From contig SHZN01000006.1 of assembly GCA_009692245.1 (NCBI GenBank), positions 1 to 34,326 on the forward strand: a DNA stretch of 34,326 bases, written 5' to 3'. Source of the stretch: Gammaproteobacteria bacterium. Its GTDB lineage: Bacteria > Pseudomonadota > Gammaproteobacteria > Steroidobacterales > Steroidobacteraceae. Positions within the stretch are counted from its first letter, which is position 1. Each line of letters starts with the position of its first letter. The translations under genes and the position numbers were made by a program. Positions 1 to 8,121 of the stretch are shown here, piece by piece. Below the pieces are notes generated by a model, which was not told the DNA's origin, ran no database searches, and worked only from the letters and a program-made list of their open reading frames with translations.

Positions 1-489
1 ATCCGCAGCTGGACCGGGCTGACCGACGACCGGATCCGCAAGCTCTACCGATCCTATGTCGCCGACGCCGGGCGCCGCGATGTGCGTCGCCACCTCGGCA
101 AGTCACCGCGCCAGAGCGCTTTCTTCATGCGCAATGCAGGCGTCCGTCGCGAAGCCGCGGGCCTCGCGACACTCTTGTGCATCCTCGGGCTGCTGCGGCG
201 CGAGGCAGGAAGCGGACCGGGCGGCCTTGACCAGCTGCGCTGGGGAGAGCGGTTCTGCGAGGCCTACGAGACCTTCGCAAGCCTGTTTGAGCACCCGCAG
301 ATCTCCTTCGAGCACGCCTGCCATCTGATGCGATCGCTGGAGCGGCAGAACGAACTGTGCCTGGACGAATGCGATGGCTGCGGTAGCCTGCTCGTCGTGC
401 TGCGCTATGCGGAGAAGCCAAAAGCCTGCGAGTTCTGCGCCTCGACCCGCCCACCCGCGCGGCCGGGCCTGTCGGTAGGTGACTGCTAG
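1..489 (+). CDS. FlhC-like flagellar transcriptional regulator, 5'-truncated by window edge
   Basis: Frame 1 is open from base 1 (IRSWTGLTDDRIRKLYRSYV...). C-terminal CDGC-x16-CEFC matches the FlhC zinc-site spacing; overall helical context is FlhC-like. Confidence 0.55.
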   Translation: MRSWTGLTDDRIRKLYRSYVADAGRRDVRRHLGKSPRQSAFFMRNAGVRREAAGLATLLCILGLLRREAGSGPGGLDQLRWGERFCEAYETFASLFEHPQISFEHACHLMRSLERQNELCLDECDGCGSLLVVLRYAEKPKACEFCASTRPPARPGLSVGDC

Positions 490-522
490 AATGGCACATC
501 TGCTTTCGAGGAGCGGTTCCCG

Positions 523-1470
523 ATGCGCCCTGACATCGAGCGGCCCAATGTCTTTGCCGGGCCGCATGTCGATCGGCTGAAGTTGTCGCGTGCCGATTCC
601 GATACGGTCGCGCTTGCGATTGCGGAGGGAACGGCCCGCCTGATTCCCGTCTGGCGTTCGCGCTGCCCACTGATCCGCATGCCCTCGCCCAGCGCATTCC
701 TGCTTGAATTCGCCGGCGGGCCATTCGCGGACATCCATGTCGACGAGCTGATCCTGCTCGGCGAATACGGCGGCCGCGCCGTGTTCACGACCGAAATCGA
801 GGCCGATGTGCCTCCGCCGCTCGCGGACGGAGCCGAATTCGCCGACCTGCGCCTTGCAGCGAGCCTGCTGCCGCACGAAGAAGCGGGACTGCTCGCCTAT
901 GCACGGGCGATGGTCTCCTTCCGACACCGCCATCGCTTCTGCGGCAGCTGCGGGGCGCCGACACGACCGCAGCAGGCCGGACGCATGATGGTTTGCACCA
1001 ATGAAGGTTGCGCCACGGAATTCTTTCCGCGCGTGGATCCAGCAATCATCGTGCTCATCACACAAGGTGATCGCGCCCTGCTCGGTCGCCAGGCCGGCTG
1101 GCCTGCGGGCCGCTATTCCACGATCGCGGGCTTTGTCGAGCCTGGCGAAAGTCTCGAGGACGCGGTACGCCGCGAAGTGCTCGAGGAGACCGGCGTTGTT
1201 GCCGGCGCGACAAGTTACCAGTCATCGCAACCATGGCCCTTCCCGCGTTCATTGATGCTTGGCTTTCGCGCCGAGGCGCTATCGACCGATATCCACCTCG
1301 ACGACGAAGAACTCGAGGATGCCCGCTGGTTCAGCCGCGCGGAGATTGCGGCCGGCACGCCGTTACTGCCATTTCCGCAGTCGATCGCATTCCGGCTGAT
1401 CGAAGAGTGGTACGACGCAGGCAGCGTGCGTCCACTCGCCGAGGAGACGCGACTGCACGGGCAAGGCTAG
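523..1470 (+). CDS. nudC: NAD(+) diphosphatase / NADH pyrophosphatase NudC
   Basis: Zn ribbon CGSCGAPT...CTNEGC, Nudix box GFVEPGESLEDAVRREVLEETGV, and NudC-specific SQPWPFPRS; GAGGAG upstream of ATG. Confidence 0.93.
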   Translation: MRPDIERPNVFAGPHVDRLKLSRADSDTVALAIAEGTARLIPVWRSRCPLIRMPSPSAFLLEFAGGPFADIHVDELILLGEYGGRAVFTTEIEADVPPPLADGAEFADLRLAASLLPHEEAGLLAYARAMVSFRHRHRFCGSCGAPTRPQQAGRMMVCTNEGCATEFFPRVDPAIIVLITQGDRALLGRQAGWPAGRYSTIAGFVEPGESLEDAVRREVLEETGVVAGATSYQSSQPWPFPRSLMLGFRAEALSTDIHLDDEELEDARWFSRAEIAAGTPLLPFPQSIAFRLIEEWYDAGSVRPLAEETRLHGQG

Positions 1471-1479
1471 CGGTTCCAT

Positions 1480-2244
1480 ATGTGCCTGGCCCTGATCGCC
1501 TACCGCGCACACCCTCGTTACCCGCTGGTGCTCGCCGCCAATCGCGACGAATTCCACGCGCGGCCGGCACAGGCGCTGCATTGGTGGAAAGACGGTGTCC
1601 GTATGCTCGCGGGTCGCGACCTGCAGGCCGGCGGCAGCTGGCTCGGGCTCGATGGCGCGGGCCGCATCGCGCTCGTGACCAATTACCGCGACCCGTCGTT
1701 GCCGCGACCTGAAGGCACATCGCGCGGATCGCTCATCGGAGAATTTCTGGGTGGCCAGCAGGATGCAGCCGGATTCGTGCGCGCAATTGCATCACGAGCG
1801 ACGCAATTCAGTGGCTTCAATCTGCTAGCAATGGATCAGGAAGGTTTCGGCTATGTCACGAGCCATCCGGAGCCCGAGGCCCGCATGCTCCTGCCTGGCG
1901 TCTATGGCCTGAGCAACAAGCAGCTCGACACACCCTGGCCGAAACTCCTGCGCGCACGCGAACGCTTCGCACGGGAACTGGCGGGCGATTATCCGCAGCC
2001 CGAAGCGCTGATGCGAATGCTGTCAGATCGCAGCATCGCCTCCGACAAGGAATTACCCGATACCGGCATCGGCCTAGAATGGGAGCGGCTGCTGTCATCA
2101 GCCTTCATCGTCAGCGACGGCTACGGCACCCGCTGCAGCACCGTCGTTCTGATCGGCAGTGACGGGATTGTCACCGTCGAGGAACGCAGCCATGCCCCGG
2201 ACGGCGGCGTCAGCATCCGCGTCCGCATGGCCTTCCAGATCTGA
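1480..2244 (+). CDS. NRDE (TANGO2-like) family protein
   Basis: N-terminal MCLALIAYRAHPRYPLVLAANRDEFHARPA with the NRDE motif. Confidence 0.9.
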   Translation: MCLALIAYRAHPRYPLVLAANRDEFHARPAQALHWWKDGVRMLAGRDLQAGGSWLGLDGAGRIALVTNYRDPSLPRPEGTSRGSLIGEFLGGQQDAAGFVRAIASRATQFSGFNLLAMDQEGFGYVTSHPEPEARMLLPGVYGLSNKQLDTPWPKLLRARERFARELAGDYPQPEALMRMLSDRSIASDKELPDTGIGLEWERLLSSAFIVSDGYGTRCSTVVLIGSDGIVTVEERSHAPDGGVSIRVRMAFQI

Positions 2245-2255
2245 CTACACGGTTC

Positions 2256-2285
2256 TTGACCGTCTCTGCATATTTATGCAATAGT
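2256..2285 (+). promoter_or_regulatory. Putative sigma70-type promoter for the arg operon (TTGACC - 18 bp - AATAGT)
   Basis: TTGACC at 2256-2261 and AATAGT at 2280-2285; predicted TSS around 2291-2293, a few nt before the argR ATG (2297). No clear Shine-Dalgarno. Confidence 0.45.
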
Positions 2286-2303
2286 GCTGCAACTTTATGC
2301 AGA
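2265..2303 (+). promoter_or_regulatory. Tandem ARG boxes (ArgR operator)
   Basis: TGCATATTTATGCA (2267-2280) and TGCAACTTTATGCA (2288-2301). As 18-bp boxes (2265-2282 and 2286-2303) they are separated by 3 bp (21 bp centre to centre), the classic ArgR geometry. Confidence 0.85.
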
Positions 2304-2764
2304 CACTTAACCGGATCAACGGCGCACAGGCCGCCTCGGCACGCCGCGAGGCGCTCAGGCGCATCATCACCCGCTCGCCCGTCGGCCGGCAGCAGGATCT
2401 CGTGCGCCTGCTCGATCGGGCCGGCCACCACGCGACCCAGTCGAGCATCAGCCGCGACCTGCGCGAGCTCGGCGTGGCCAAGCAGGGCGACCGTTACGTT
2501 CTGCCGGACGAGTCGACGCCGGCACTCGATGATTTCGCGGCTGTGGCGGCATTTGTCCGCGACCTCAAAGCGGCCGGACCCTGCATGACGGTGATCCGTA
2601 CGACCGCGGGCGCCGCACAGAGTGTTGCAATCGTACTGGACCGTACTCAGTGGCCGGAGATCGTTGGCACGCTATCCGGCGACGACACGATCTTCGTTGC
2701 AACCCAGGGCGCCGCGGCCCAGCGCCGGCTGATCTCCCGCCTCCACCAAGAATTCCGGGTCTGA
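2297..2764 (+). CDS. argR: Arginine repressor ArgR
   Basis: N-terminal wHTH (QDLVRLLDRAGHHATQSSISRDLRELGVAK) and C-terminal TTAGAAQSVAIVLD...GTLSGDDTIFVAT. Confidence 0.92.
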   Translation: MQTLNRINGAQAASARREALRRIITRSPVGRQQDLVRLLDRAGHHATQSSISRDLRELGVAKQGDRYVLPDESTPALDDFAAVAAFVRDLKAAGPCMTVIRTTAGAAQSVAIVLDRTQWPEIVGTLSGDDTIFVATQGAAAQRRLISRLHQEFRV

Positions 2765-2772
2765 GTATCTCC

Positions 2773-4005
2773 ATGCCCAGTCTTTCACCGGGCGCCGAAG
2801 CGCCCATCCTGCTCGCTTTCTCCGGCGGTCTCGATACGTCGTTCTGCGTGCCCTGGCTCAAAGAGACCTACGGCCGCCCAGTCATCACCGTCACCGTGGA
2901 CACGGGTGGAATCGACGCAGCCGCCGCGCGGCAGCTCGCGGAGCGGGCGAATCTGCTCGGTGCCAGCGCACATCACCTGATCGATGCGCGTTACGACTAC
3001 TTTGATCGCGTGCTGCGCTGGCTGCTGATCGGCAATGTCCGCCGTGGACAGATGTATCCGCTCTGTGTCGGCGCCGAGCGCTCGATCCAGGCGCAGACGG
3101 TCGCGGCGATGGCGCGGAAACTCGGAACCAACACCGTTGCGCATGGCTGCACGGCGGCCGGCAACGATCAAGTGCGTTTCGAGGTCGCCCTGCGCACCCT
3201 CGCACCGGGACTCGAAATCCTGGCGCCTGTCCGCGACCAGGCATTCAAGCGTCCCGAGCAACTCAACTATCTTCAGGAGCGCAAGCTGCCGGTGCCGCCG
3301 CATGGCGCCGCGTACTCCACGAATCGCGGCCTCTGGGGTGTGACGATCGGTGGAAAGGAAACTCTGACATCGGCAGGCAGCATTCCGGAAGACGCCTGGG
3401 TGCTTTCGAAGGACGCATTCACGAAGCCGCCGGCGCCGCGGCGCATCGTTATCGGCTTTGAGTCCGGCACGCCCGTCTCGCTTGACGGCGAAAAGCTGGC
3501 GCCGGTCTCGTTGGTCGAGCGGCTCGAAACGGTGGCGGCGCCCTTCGGCATCGGCCGTGGCATCCACCTTGGCGACACGATCATCGGCACCAAGGGTCGC
3601 GTCGCTTTTGAAGCGCCGGCTGCGACGGTCCTGATCGACGCACACCGTGAGCTGGAGAAGCTCGTGTTGAGTGCGCGCCAGCAACGCATCAAGGATCTTG
3701 TTGCCGCCTCTTATGGCGACCTGGTTCACGAGGGGCAGAATCTCGACCCGGTCTGCCGGGACATCGAGGCGCTATTCGCCTCGTCGCAGGCACGCGTGAC
3801 CGGCAGCGTCACGATACTGCTGCGACCCGGCTCGGCCTTCGTCGAGGGCGTGGATTCGCCCTGGTCGCTGATGAAGGCCTCAAAGGGTGTGTACGGTGAA
3901 TCGGCCGGCGAATGGACCGCCGCTGACGCGCATGGGTTTTCCAAAATGGTTTCACTGCCAGGCGTGTTCTGGACACGCGCTGGCGGCGAGGGCCAAAAGC
4001 CATGA
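2773..4005 (+). CDS. argG: Argininosuccinate synthase
   Basis: LAFSGGLDTSFC ATP-binding motif, HGCTAAGNDQVRFE, GRGIHLGDTIIGTKGRVAFEAPA. ATG at 2773 chosen over the longer ORF start at 2650, which overlaps argR. Confidence 0.93.
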   Translation: MPSLSPGAEAPILLAFSGGLDTSFCVPWLKETYGRPVITVTVDTGGIDAAAARQLAERANLLGASAHHLIDARYDYFDRVLRWLLIGNVRRGQMYPLCVGAERSIQAQTVAAMARKLGTNTVAHGCTAAGNDQVRFEVALRTLAPGLEILAPVRDQAFKRPEQLNYLQERKLPVPPHGAAYSTNRGLWGVTIGGKETLTSAGSIPEDAWVLSKDAFTKPPAPRRIVIGFESGTPVSLDGEKLAPVSLVERLETVAAPFGIGRGIHLGDTIIGTKGRVAFEAPAATVLIDAHRELEKLVLSARQQRIKDLVAASYGDLVHEGQNLDPVCRDIEALFASSQARVTGSVTILLRPGSAFVEGVDSPWSLMKASKGVYGESAGEWTAADAHGFSKMVSLPGVFWTRAGGEGQKP

Positions 4006-5084
4006 TGAAGTCGATCATCGTCGACAAGATCGCCTCGGTCACGCAGGCCTGCGGGCTCTCGCACGAACTGCGGATCTCGACCGATATCCCCTGCGAGGAA
4101 GGTGTCGTGCTCGCGGTTGAAATCCTGACCGACAAGGCGCAGTACAACACGCTCGAGCTTACGAGCGGGCGCATGGCGAAGCTCGCGCGCGGCAATGTCG
4201 TGGTCGGCGCGCTCGGTCACCGCAAAGCGCTGTTCGGCTATTCGGGACACGTGCCGGAGAGACTTGCCGCAGGCGACGTGATCCATATGCTGAACATCGG
4301 CGGCGTGCTGGGCGTATGCGACTCCGCGAATCCCGAGAAGGGCCGGCCCTTCGACTGCCGTGTGCTCGGCTCTGTGCTGCATTTCCCCTACCTCGGCGAA
4401 CGCATCGGCGTGCCGGCGCGCGCCGGCATGCACAAGCTCGACCTCGCGGCCACGCTCGACACGGCGGGCGTGCCCGTTGTCGCGCTCGCAGGCAGCTGCA
4501 TGGAGGCCGGAAAAACTGCAGCGGCTTGCGCGATGATTTCGCGCATGCGACATCGCGGCCTGACGGTCGATGCATTCAAGGCGACCGGCGTCTCGCTGCG
4601 CCGTGACATCCTGGCAATGGAGGATTCCGGCGCGCGCCGCACTGCGATATTCACTGACTTCGGCGTCGTCACGACGACTTCGAAAAACGGGCCCGCGCTG
4701 ACGCGCACGATGCTGACCGAGATGGCGACCGGCAAGCCCGATGTCATCGTGTTTGAACTCGGCGACGGAATCCTTGGCGCCTATGGCGTCGAGGCCATAC
4801 TTGACGCGCCCGACATCAGGAAAGCGCTGACGGCGGTCGTGCTGTCGGCCAACGACCCGGTCGCTGCCTGGGGCGGCGTAAAGCTTCTCCGGGACCGCTT
4901 CGGCATCGAGCCCGCGGTCGTCACCGGGCCGTCCACGGACAATACCGTGGGGGTGGACATCATCCGCGAGCAACTGGGTGTCGCGGCTTTCAATGCGATG
5001 ACGAACGGGGCCGCGCTCGGTGACTGCGTGATCTCGACCGTTGGCCTCGACTCAGTTGCCCATTCCGGGGAACTCGAGCAATGA
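4002..5084 (+). CDS. P-loop protein of unknown function in the arginine operon (distantly DUF1611/DgcN- or dethiobiotin-synthetase-like)
   Basis: ATGA overlaps with both argG and argC. P-loop-like AGSCMEAGKTAAACAMISRMRHRGLTVDAFKATG, then FTDFGVVTTT and KPDVIVFELGDGILGAYG. Family call is a by-eye topology match only. Confidence 0.6.
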   Translation: MMKSIIVDKIASVTQACGLSHELRISTDIPCEEGVVLAVEILTDKAQYNTLELTSGRMAKLARGNVVVGALGHRKALFGYSGHVPERLAAGDVIHMLNIGGVLGVCDSANPEKGRPFDCRVLGSVLHFPYLGERIGVPARAGMHKLDLAATLDTAGVPVVALAGSCMEAGKTAAACAMISRMRHRGLTVDAFKATGVSLRRDILAMEDSGARRTAIFTDFGVVTTTSKNGPALTRTMLTEMATGKPDVIVFELGDGILGAYGVEAILDAPDIRKALTAVVLSANDPVAAWGGVKLLRDRFGIEPAVVTGPSTDNTVGVDIIREQLGVAAFNAMTNGAALGDCVISTVGLDSVAHSGELEQ

Positions 5085-6142
5085 GTGCCCGCACGCCGAC
5101 GATCATCCTTGGAGGCACCGGCTATGTCGCCGGCGAACTGCTGCGTCTCGTCCTCGGTCATCCGCGTCTTGCACTCGCCGCAATCGCCTCGGACAGCCAG
5201 CCCGGTGAGCCTGTCCAAAAGGCCTTTCCACATCTGGCCGCAGTCTGCGGCGAGCTGCAATACGTCTCGATCGGACAGGCAACGGAGTTGGCCGCGCAAC
5301 TGCCGTGTTCCGCAGTGCTTGCCGCCGCGCCGCATGGCGTTTCGCACAAACTCCTGGACGCTCTCCTCACCCGCGCAGCCGCCGCCGGCACGAAACCGAC
5401 GATCGTCGACATCTCCGCCGACTTCCGCTACGCGGATCTCGGCGAATACGAACGGGTCTACAAACACGCCCATGGTGCGCCCGCCCGCGCGCGTGAATTC
5501 ACCTGCGCGGTGCCGGAGCACCTGGACCGCGCACCGACGCCACACATGGCGCACCCAGGCTGCTTCTGCACCGCGACACTGCTCGCCTCCGTGCCGCTGC
5601 TGGCGCTCGATCTCGTCGAGCCGCAGATTTATGTTTCCGCGGTTACTGGCAGCACCGGCGCCGGTCGCAGCCCGATCGCCGGCACCCACCACCCGCAGCG
5701 TCACAGCGACTTCTACACCTACAACGCGCTGACCCACCGCCACGTGGCCGAAATTACGGCACTTGCACGCTCGGCCTCGGGCAAGGAAGGCCGCTTCGCA
5801 TTCGTGCCGCATTCCGGGCCATTCGCGCGCGGCATTCATGCCACGGTCCAGGCGAAACTGAAGAAGCCGCTCGACACGGCCGCTGTCATCGCGGCATTGC
5901 GCGGCTTTTACGCAGGCCGGCCATTCGTTCGCGTGCTCAACGAACCGCCGCGCTTGAAGGACGTCGTCGCGAGCAACTACGCGCATCTGTCGGCGGTCGC
6001 CGACGGCAATACGATCGTCGTGATGTCCGTCATCGATAATCTCGTCAAGGGCGCGGCCGGCGGCGCGCTGCAGTGGATGAATCGCCTGCTCGGCTTCGAT
6101 GAGACTGACGGGCTGACCACGCCCGCCCCGGGCTGGACCTGA
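5081..6142 (+). CDS. argC: N-acetyl-gamma-glutamyl-phosphate reductase
   Basis: GGTGYVAGELLRLVLGHP Rossmann start, HPGCFCTA active-site Cys, SAVTGSTGAGRSP, FVPHSGPFARGIHATV, VIDNLVKGAAGGALQWMN. Confidence 0.93.
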   Translation: MSARTPTIILGGTGYVAGELLRLVLGHPRLALAAIASDSQPGEPVQKAFPHLAAVCGELQYVSIGQATELAAQLPCSAVLAAAPHGVSHKLLDALLTRAAAAGTKPTIVDISADFRYADLGEYERVYKHAHGAPARAREFTCAVPEHLDRAPTPHMAHPGCFCTATLLASVPLLALDLVEPQIYVSAVTGSTGAGRSPIAGTHHPQRHSDFYTYNALTHRHVAEITALARSASGKEGRFAFVPHSGPFARGIHATVQAKLKKPLDTAAVIAALRGFYAGRPFVRVLNEPPRLKDVVASNYAHLSAVADGNTIVVMSVIDNLVKGAAGGALQWMNRLLGFDETDGLTTPAPGWT

Positions 6143-6143
6143 G

Positions 6144-7163
6144 ATGAAGAATTTCCTGGATCTCGCAGATTTCCCGCGCGACGAAATCGTCGAGCTTCTC
6201 GCGCTCGCGGAGCGCCTGCGTGAGCGGCCCGAGCCGAATGCGCTCAAGGGCCGCGTACTGGGCCTGCTGTTCTTCAACCCTTCGCTGCGGACGCTCGCCT
6301 CGATGCAGGTGGCAATGGCGCGCCTCGGCGGCGAGTCATTCGTCATCACGCCCGGTAGCGGCAGCTGGCAGCTTGAGACCCGCCTCGGCGTCACGATGAC
6401 CGGGAGCGCAGCGGAGCACATCCGCGAGGCTATCCCGGTGCTCGATTCCTATTGTGACGTGCTGGGTGTGCGTGCTTTTGCGGAAGGCTGCGATCTCGCC
6501 GCCGACCTCGCGGAACGCAACTTCACGAATATCGCATCGCTGTGCCGGCATCCGCTGATCAATCTTGAATCGGCGGTCAATCACCCCTGCCAGGCGCTCG
6601 CCGACTGGAAGACGCTCGATGATCTAAAGGTCCCGCGCCGCGGCCGCTTCGTGCTGTCCTGGGCCAACCATCCGCGTGCATTGCCGCTCGCCGTGCCGGC
6701 TGCCACGGTGCACATGGCGGCATTGCGCGGCATGGATGTCGTCGTATTGCGCCCGCCAGGATTTGAATTGCCCGATTCGATAATGGACAAGGCGCGGCGT
6801 GCCGCTGCCGGGTCGGGCGGGAGCGTCAGTGAAACCGACGACCGTGCTGCTGCCCTTGCTGGCGCACAGGTCGTCTATGCCAAGGAATGGGGATCGACGG
6901 AGCACTATGGCAACGCGGAAGCCGAGGCCCGGGCGCGCAGCGGTCTCGGTGACTGGATGGTCCAGGAGTCGTGGTTCCAGAAGGCCTCACCGGATTGCCA
7001 CCTGATGCATTGCCTGCCCGTGCGGCGTAACGTCGCGATCGCCGACGAGGTGCTCGACGGACCACGCAGCCGCGTGCTGGCACAGGCCCACAACCGCCTG
7101 GTCGTGCAGATGGCCGTGCTTTACCGCCTGCTCGGCGCCGCCCCCGCCGGCAGATTGCACTAA
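6144..7163 (+). CDS. argF': N-acylornithine carbamoyltransferase (ArgF'; AOTCase/SOTCase family, more SOTCase-like)
   Basis: FFNPSLRT, HPCQ, WANHPRALPLAVP and HCLPVRRN motifs of the N-acylornithine transcarbamylase subfamily rather than OTCase. Confidence 0.88.
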   Translation: MKNFLDLADFPRDEIVELLALAERLRERPEPNALKGRVLGLLFFNPSLRTLASMQVAMARLGGESFVITPGSGSWQLETRLGVTMTGSAAEHIREAIPVLDSYCDVLGVRAFAEGCDLAADLAERNFTNIASLCRHPLINLESAVNHPCQALADWKTLDDLKVPRRGRFVLSWANHPRALPLAVPAATVHMAALRGMDVVVLRPPGFELPDSIMDKARRAAAGSGGSVSETDDRAAALAGAQVVYAKEWGSTEHYGNAEAEARARSGLGDWMVQESWFQKASPDCHLMHCLPVRRNVAIADEVLDGPRSRVLAQAHNRLVVQMAVLYRLLGAAPAGRLH

Positions 7164-7182
7164 AACAAGGAGCCCTGACGAG

Positions 7183-8121
7183 ATGGTGACGCACCGCATC
7201 GACCAGTCCGCCGTGATCGCCGCGCTGCGTGGCGCGGCACCTTACATCCGGCTTTACAAGGGCAAGATCTTCGTCATCAAGGCGGGTGGAGCCGTATTCG
7301 GCGACATCGCGGGTACGCGCGGCCTGATCGAACAGATCGCGATCCTGCATCACTTCGGGATCCGCGTCGTGCTGGTGCACGGCGGCGGGCCGCAGCTCGA
7401 TGAAATGCAGCGCGCGCTTGGCATCGAGCCGCGGATGGTGCGTGGACGCCGCATCACCGATGACAAGTCCATCGACGCGACGATGATGGTGCTCAATGGA
7501 CTGATAAACACGCGGATCCTCGCGATCTGCCGCGAGGTCGGCATCAATGCCGTGGGTCTTTCGGGTGTGGACGCAGGACTTGTGCGCGCCATTCGCCGCC
7601 CGCCAGTGAAGGTGGATGGCGAGTCCGTGGACTATGGCTATGTCGGTGACATCATCTCGATCGACACCACCGTGCTGTGCAAGCAACTCGATGCAGGCCT
7701 GATGCCTGTCGTCAGCCCGTTGTCGGCGGACGATTCCGGCTGCGTTCTGAATATCAACGCAGATACCGTGGCTGCGTCGATCGGTGCGGCGCTCGGCGCC
7801 GAGAAGCTGATTATCTGCACCGGCGCGGCCGGTATCCTGGAACGCCTGAAGGACCCGCACTCACTCGTATCCTTCACTGATCTCGCCGGCCTCAAGCGCC
7901 TCGAGCAGGCCGGCAGCCTCGAAGGCGGCATGCTTCCGAAGGCCTCGGCAATCGAAGCCGCAATCCGGGGCGGCGTGCGGCGCGTGCACGTGATCTCCTA
8001 TCGAGTGCGCGACAGCGTGTTGGCGGAGGTGTTCACGAACGAGGGCACAGGCACGATGATTGTCGCCGACATCAAGGCGATGACACCGGCCGAACAGCAT
8101 CCGGAAGCGGTCACCTCGTGA
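7183..8121 (+). CDS. argB: Acetylglutamate kinase (amino-acid kinase fold)
   Basis: FVIKAGGAVFGD, VLVHGGGPQLDEMQRALGIEPRMVRGRRITDD, NINADTVAASIGAALGAEKLI. 312 aa, without a fused GNAT domain. Confidence 0.92.
   Translation: MVTHRIDQSAVIAALRGAAPYIRLYKGKIFVIKAGGAVFGDIAGTRGLIEQIAILHHFGIRVVLVHGGGPQLDEMQRALGIEPRMVRGRRITDDKSIDATMMVLNGLINTRILAICREVGINAVGLSGVDAGLVRAIRRPPVKVDGESVDYGYVGDIISIDTTVLCKQLDAGLMPVVSPLSADDSGCVLNINADTVAASIGAALGAEKLIICTGAAGILERLKDPHSLVSFTDLAGLKRLEQAGSLEGGMLPKASAIEAAIRGGVRRVHVISYRVRDSVLAEVFTNEGTGTMIVADIKAMTPAEQHPEAVTS

Noticed and set aside
2650-2772. N-terminal extension of argG from 2650
   Set aside because: Overlaps argR in another frame, has no conserved content; ATG at 2773 fits the family start.
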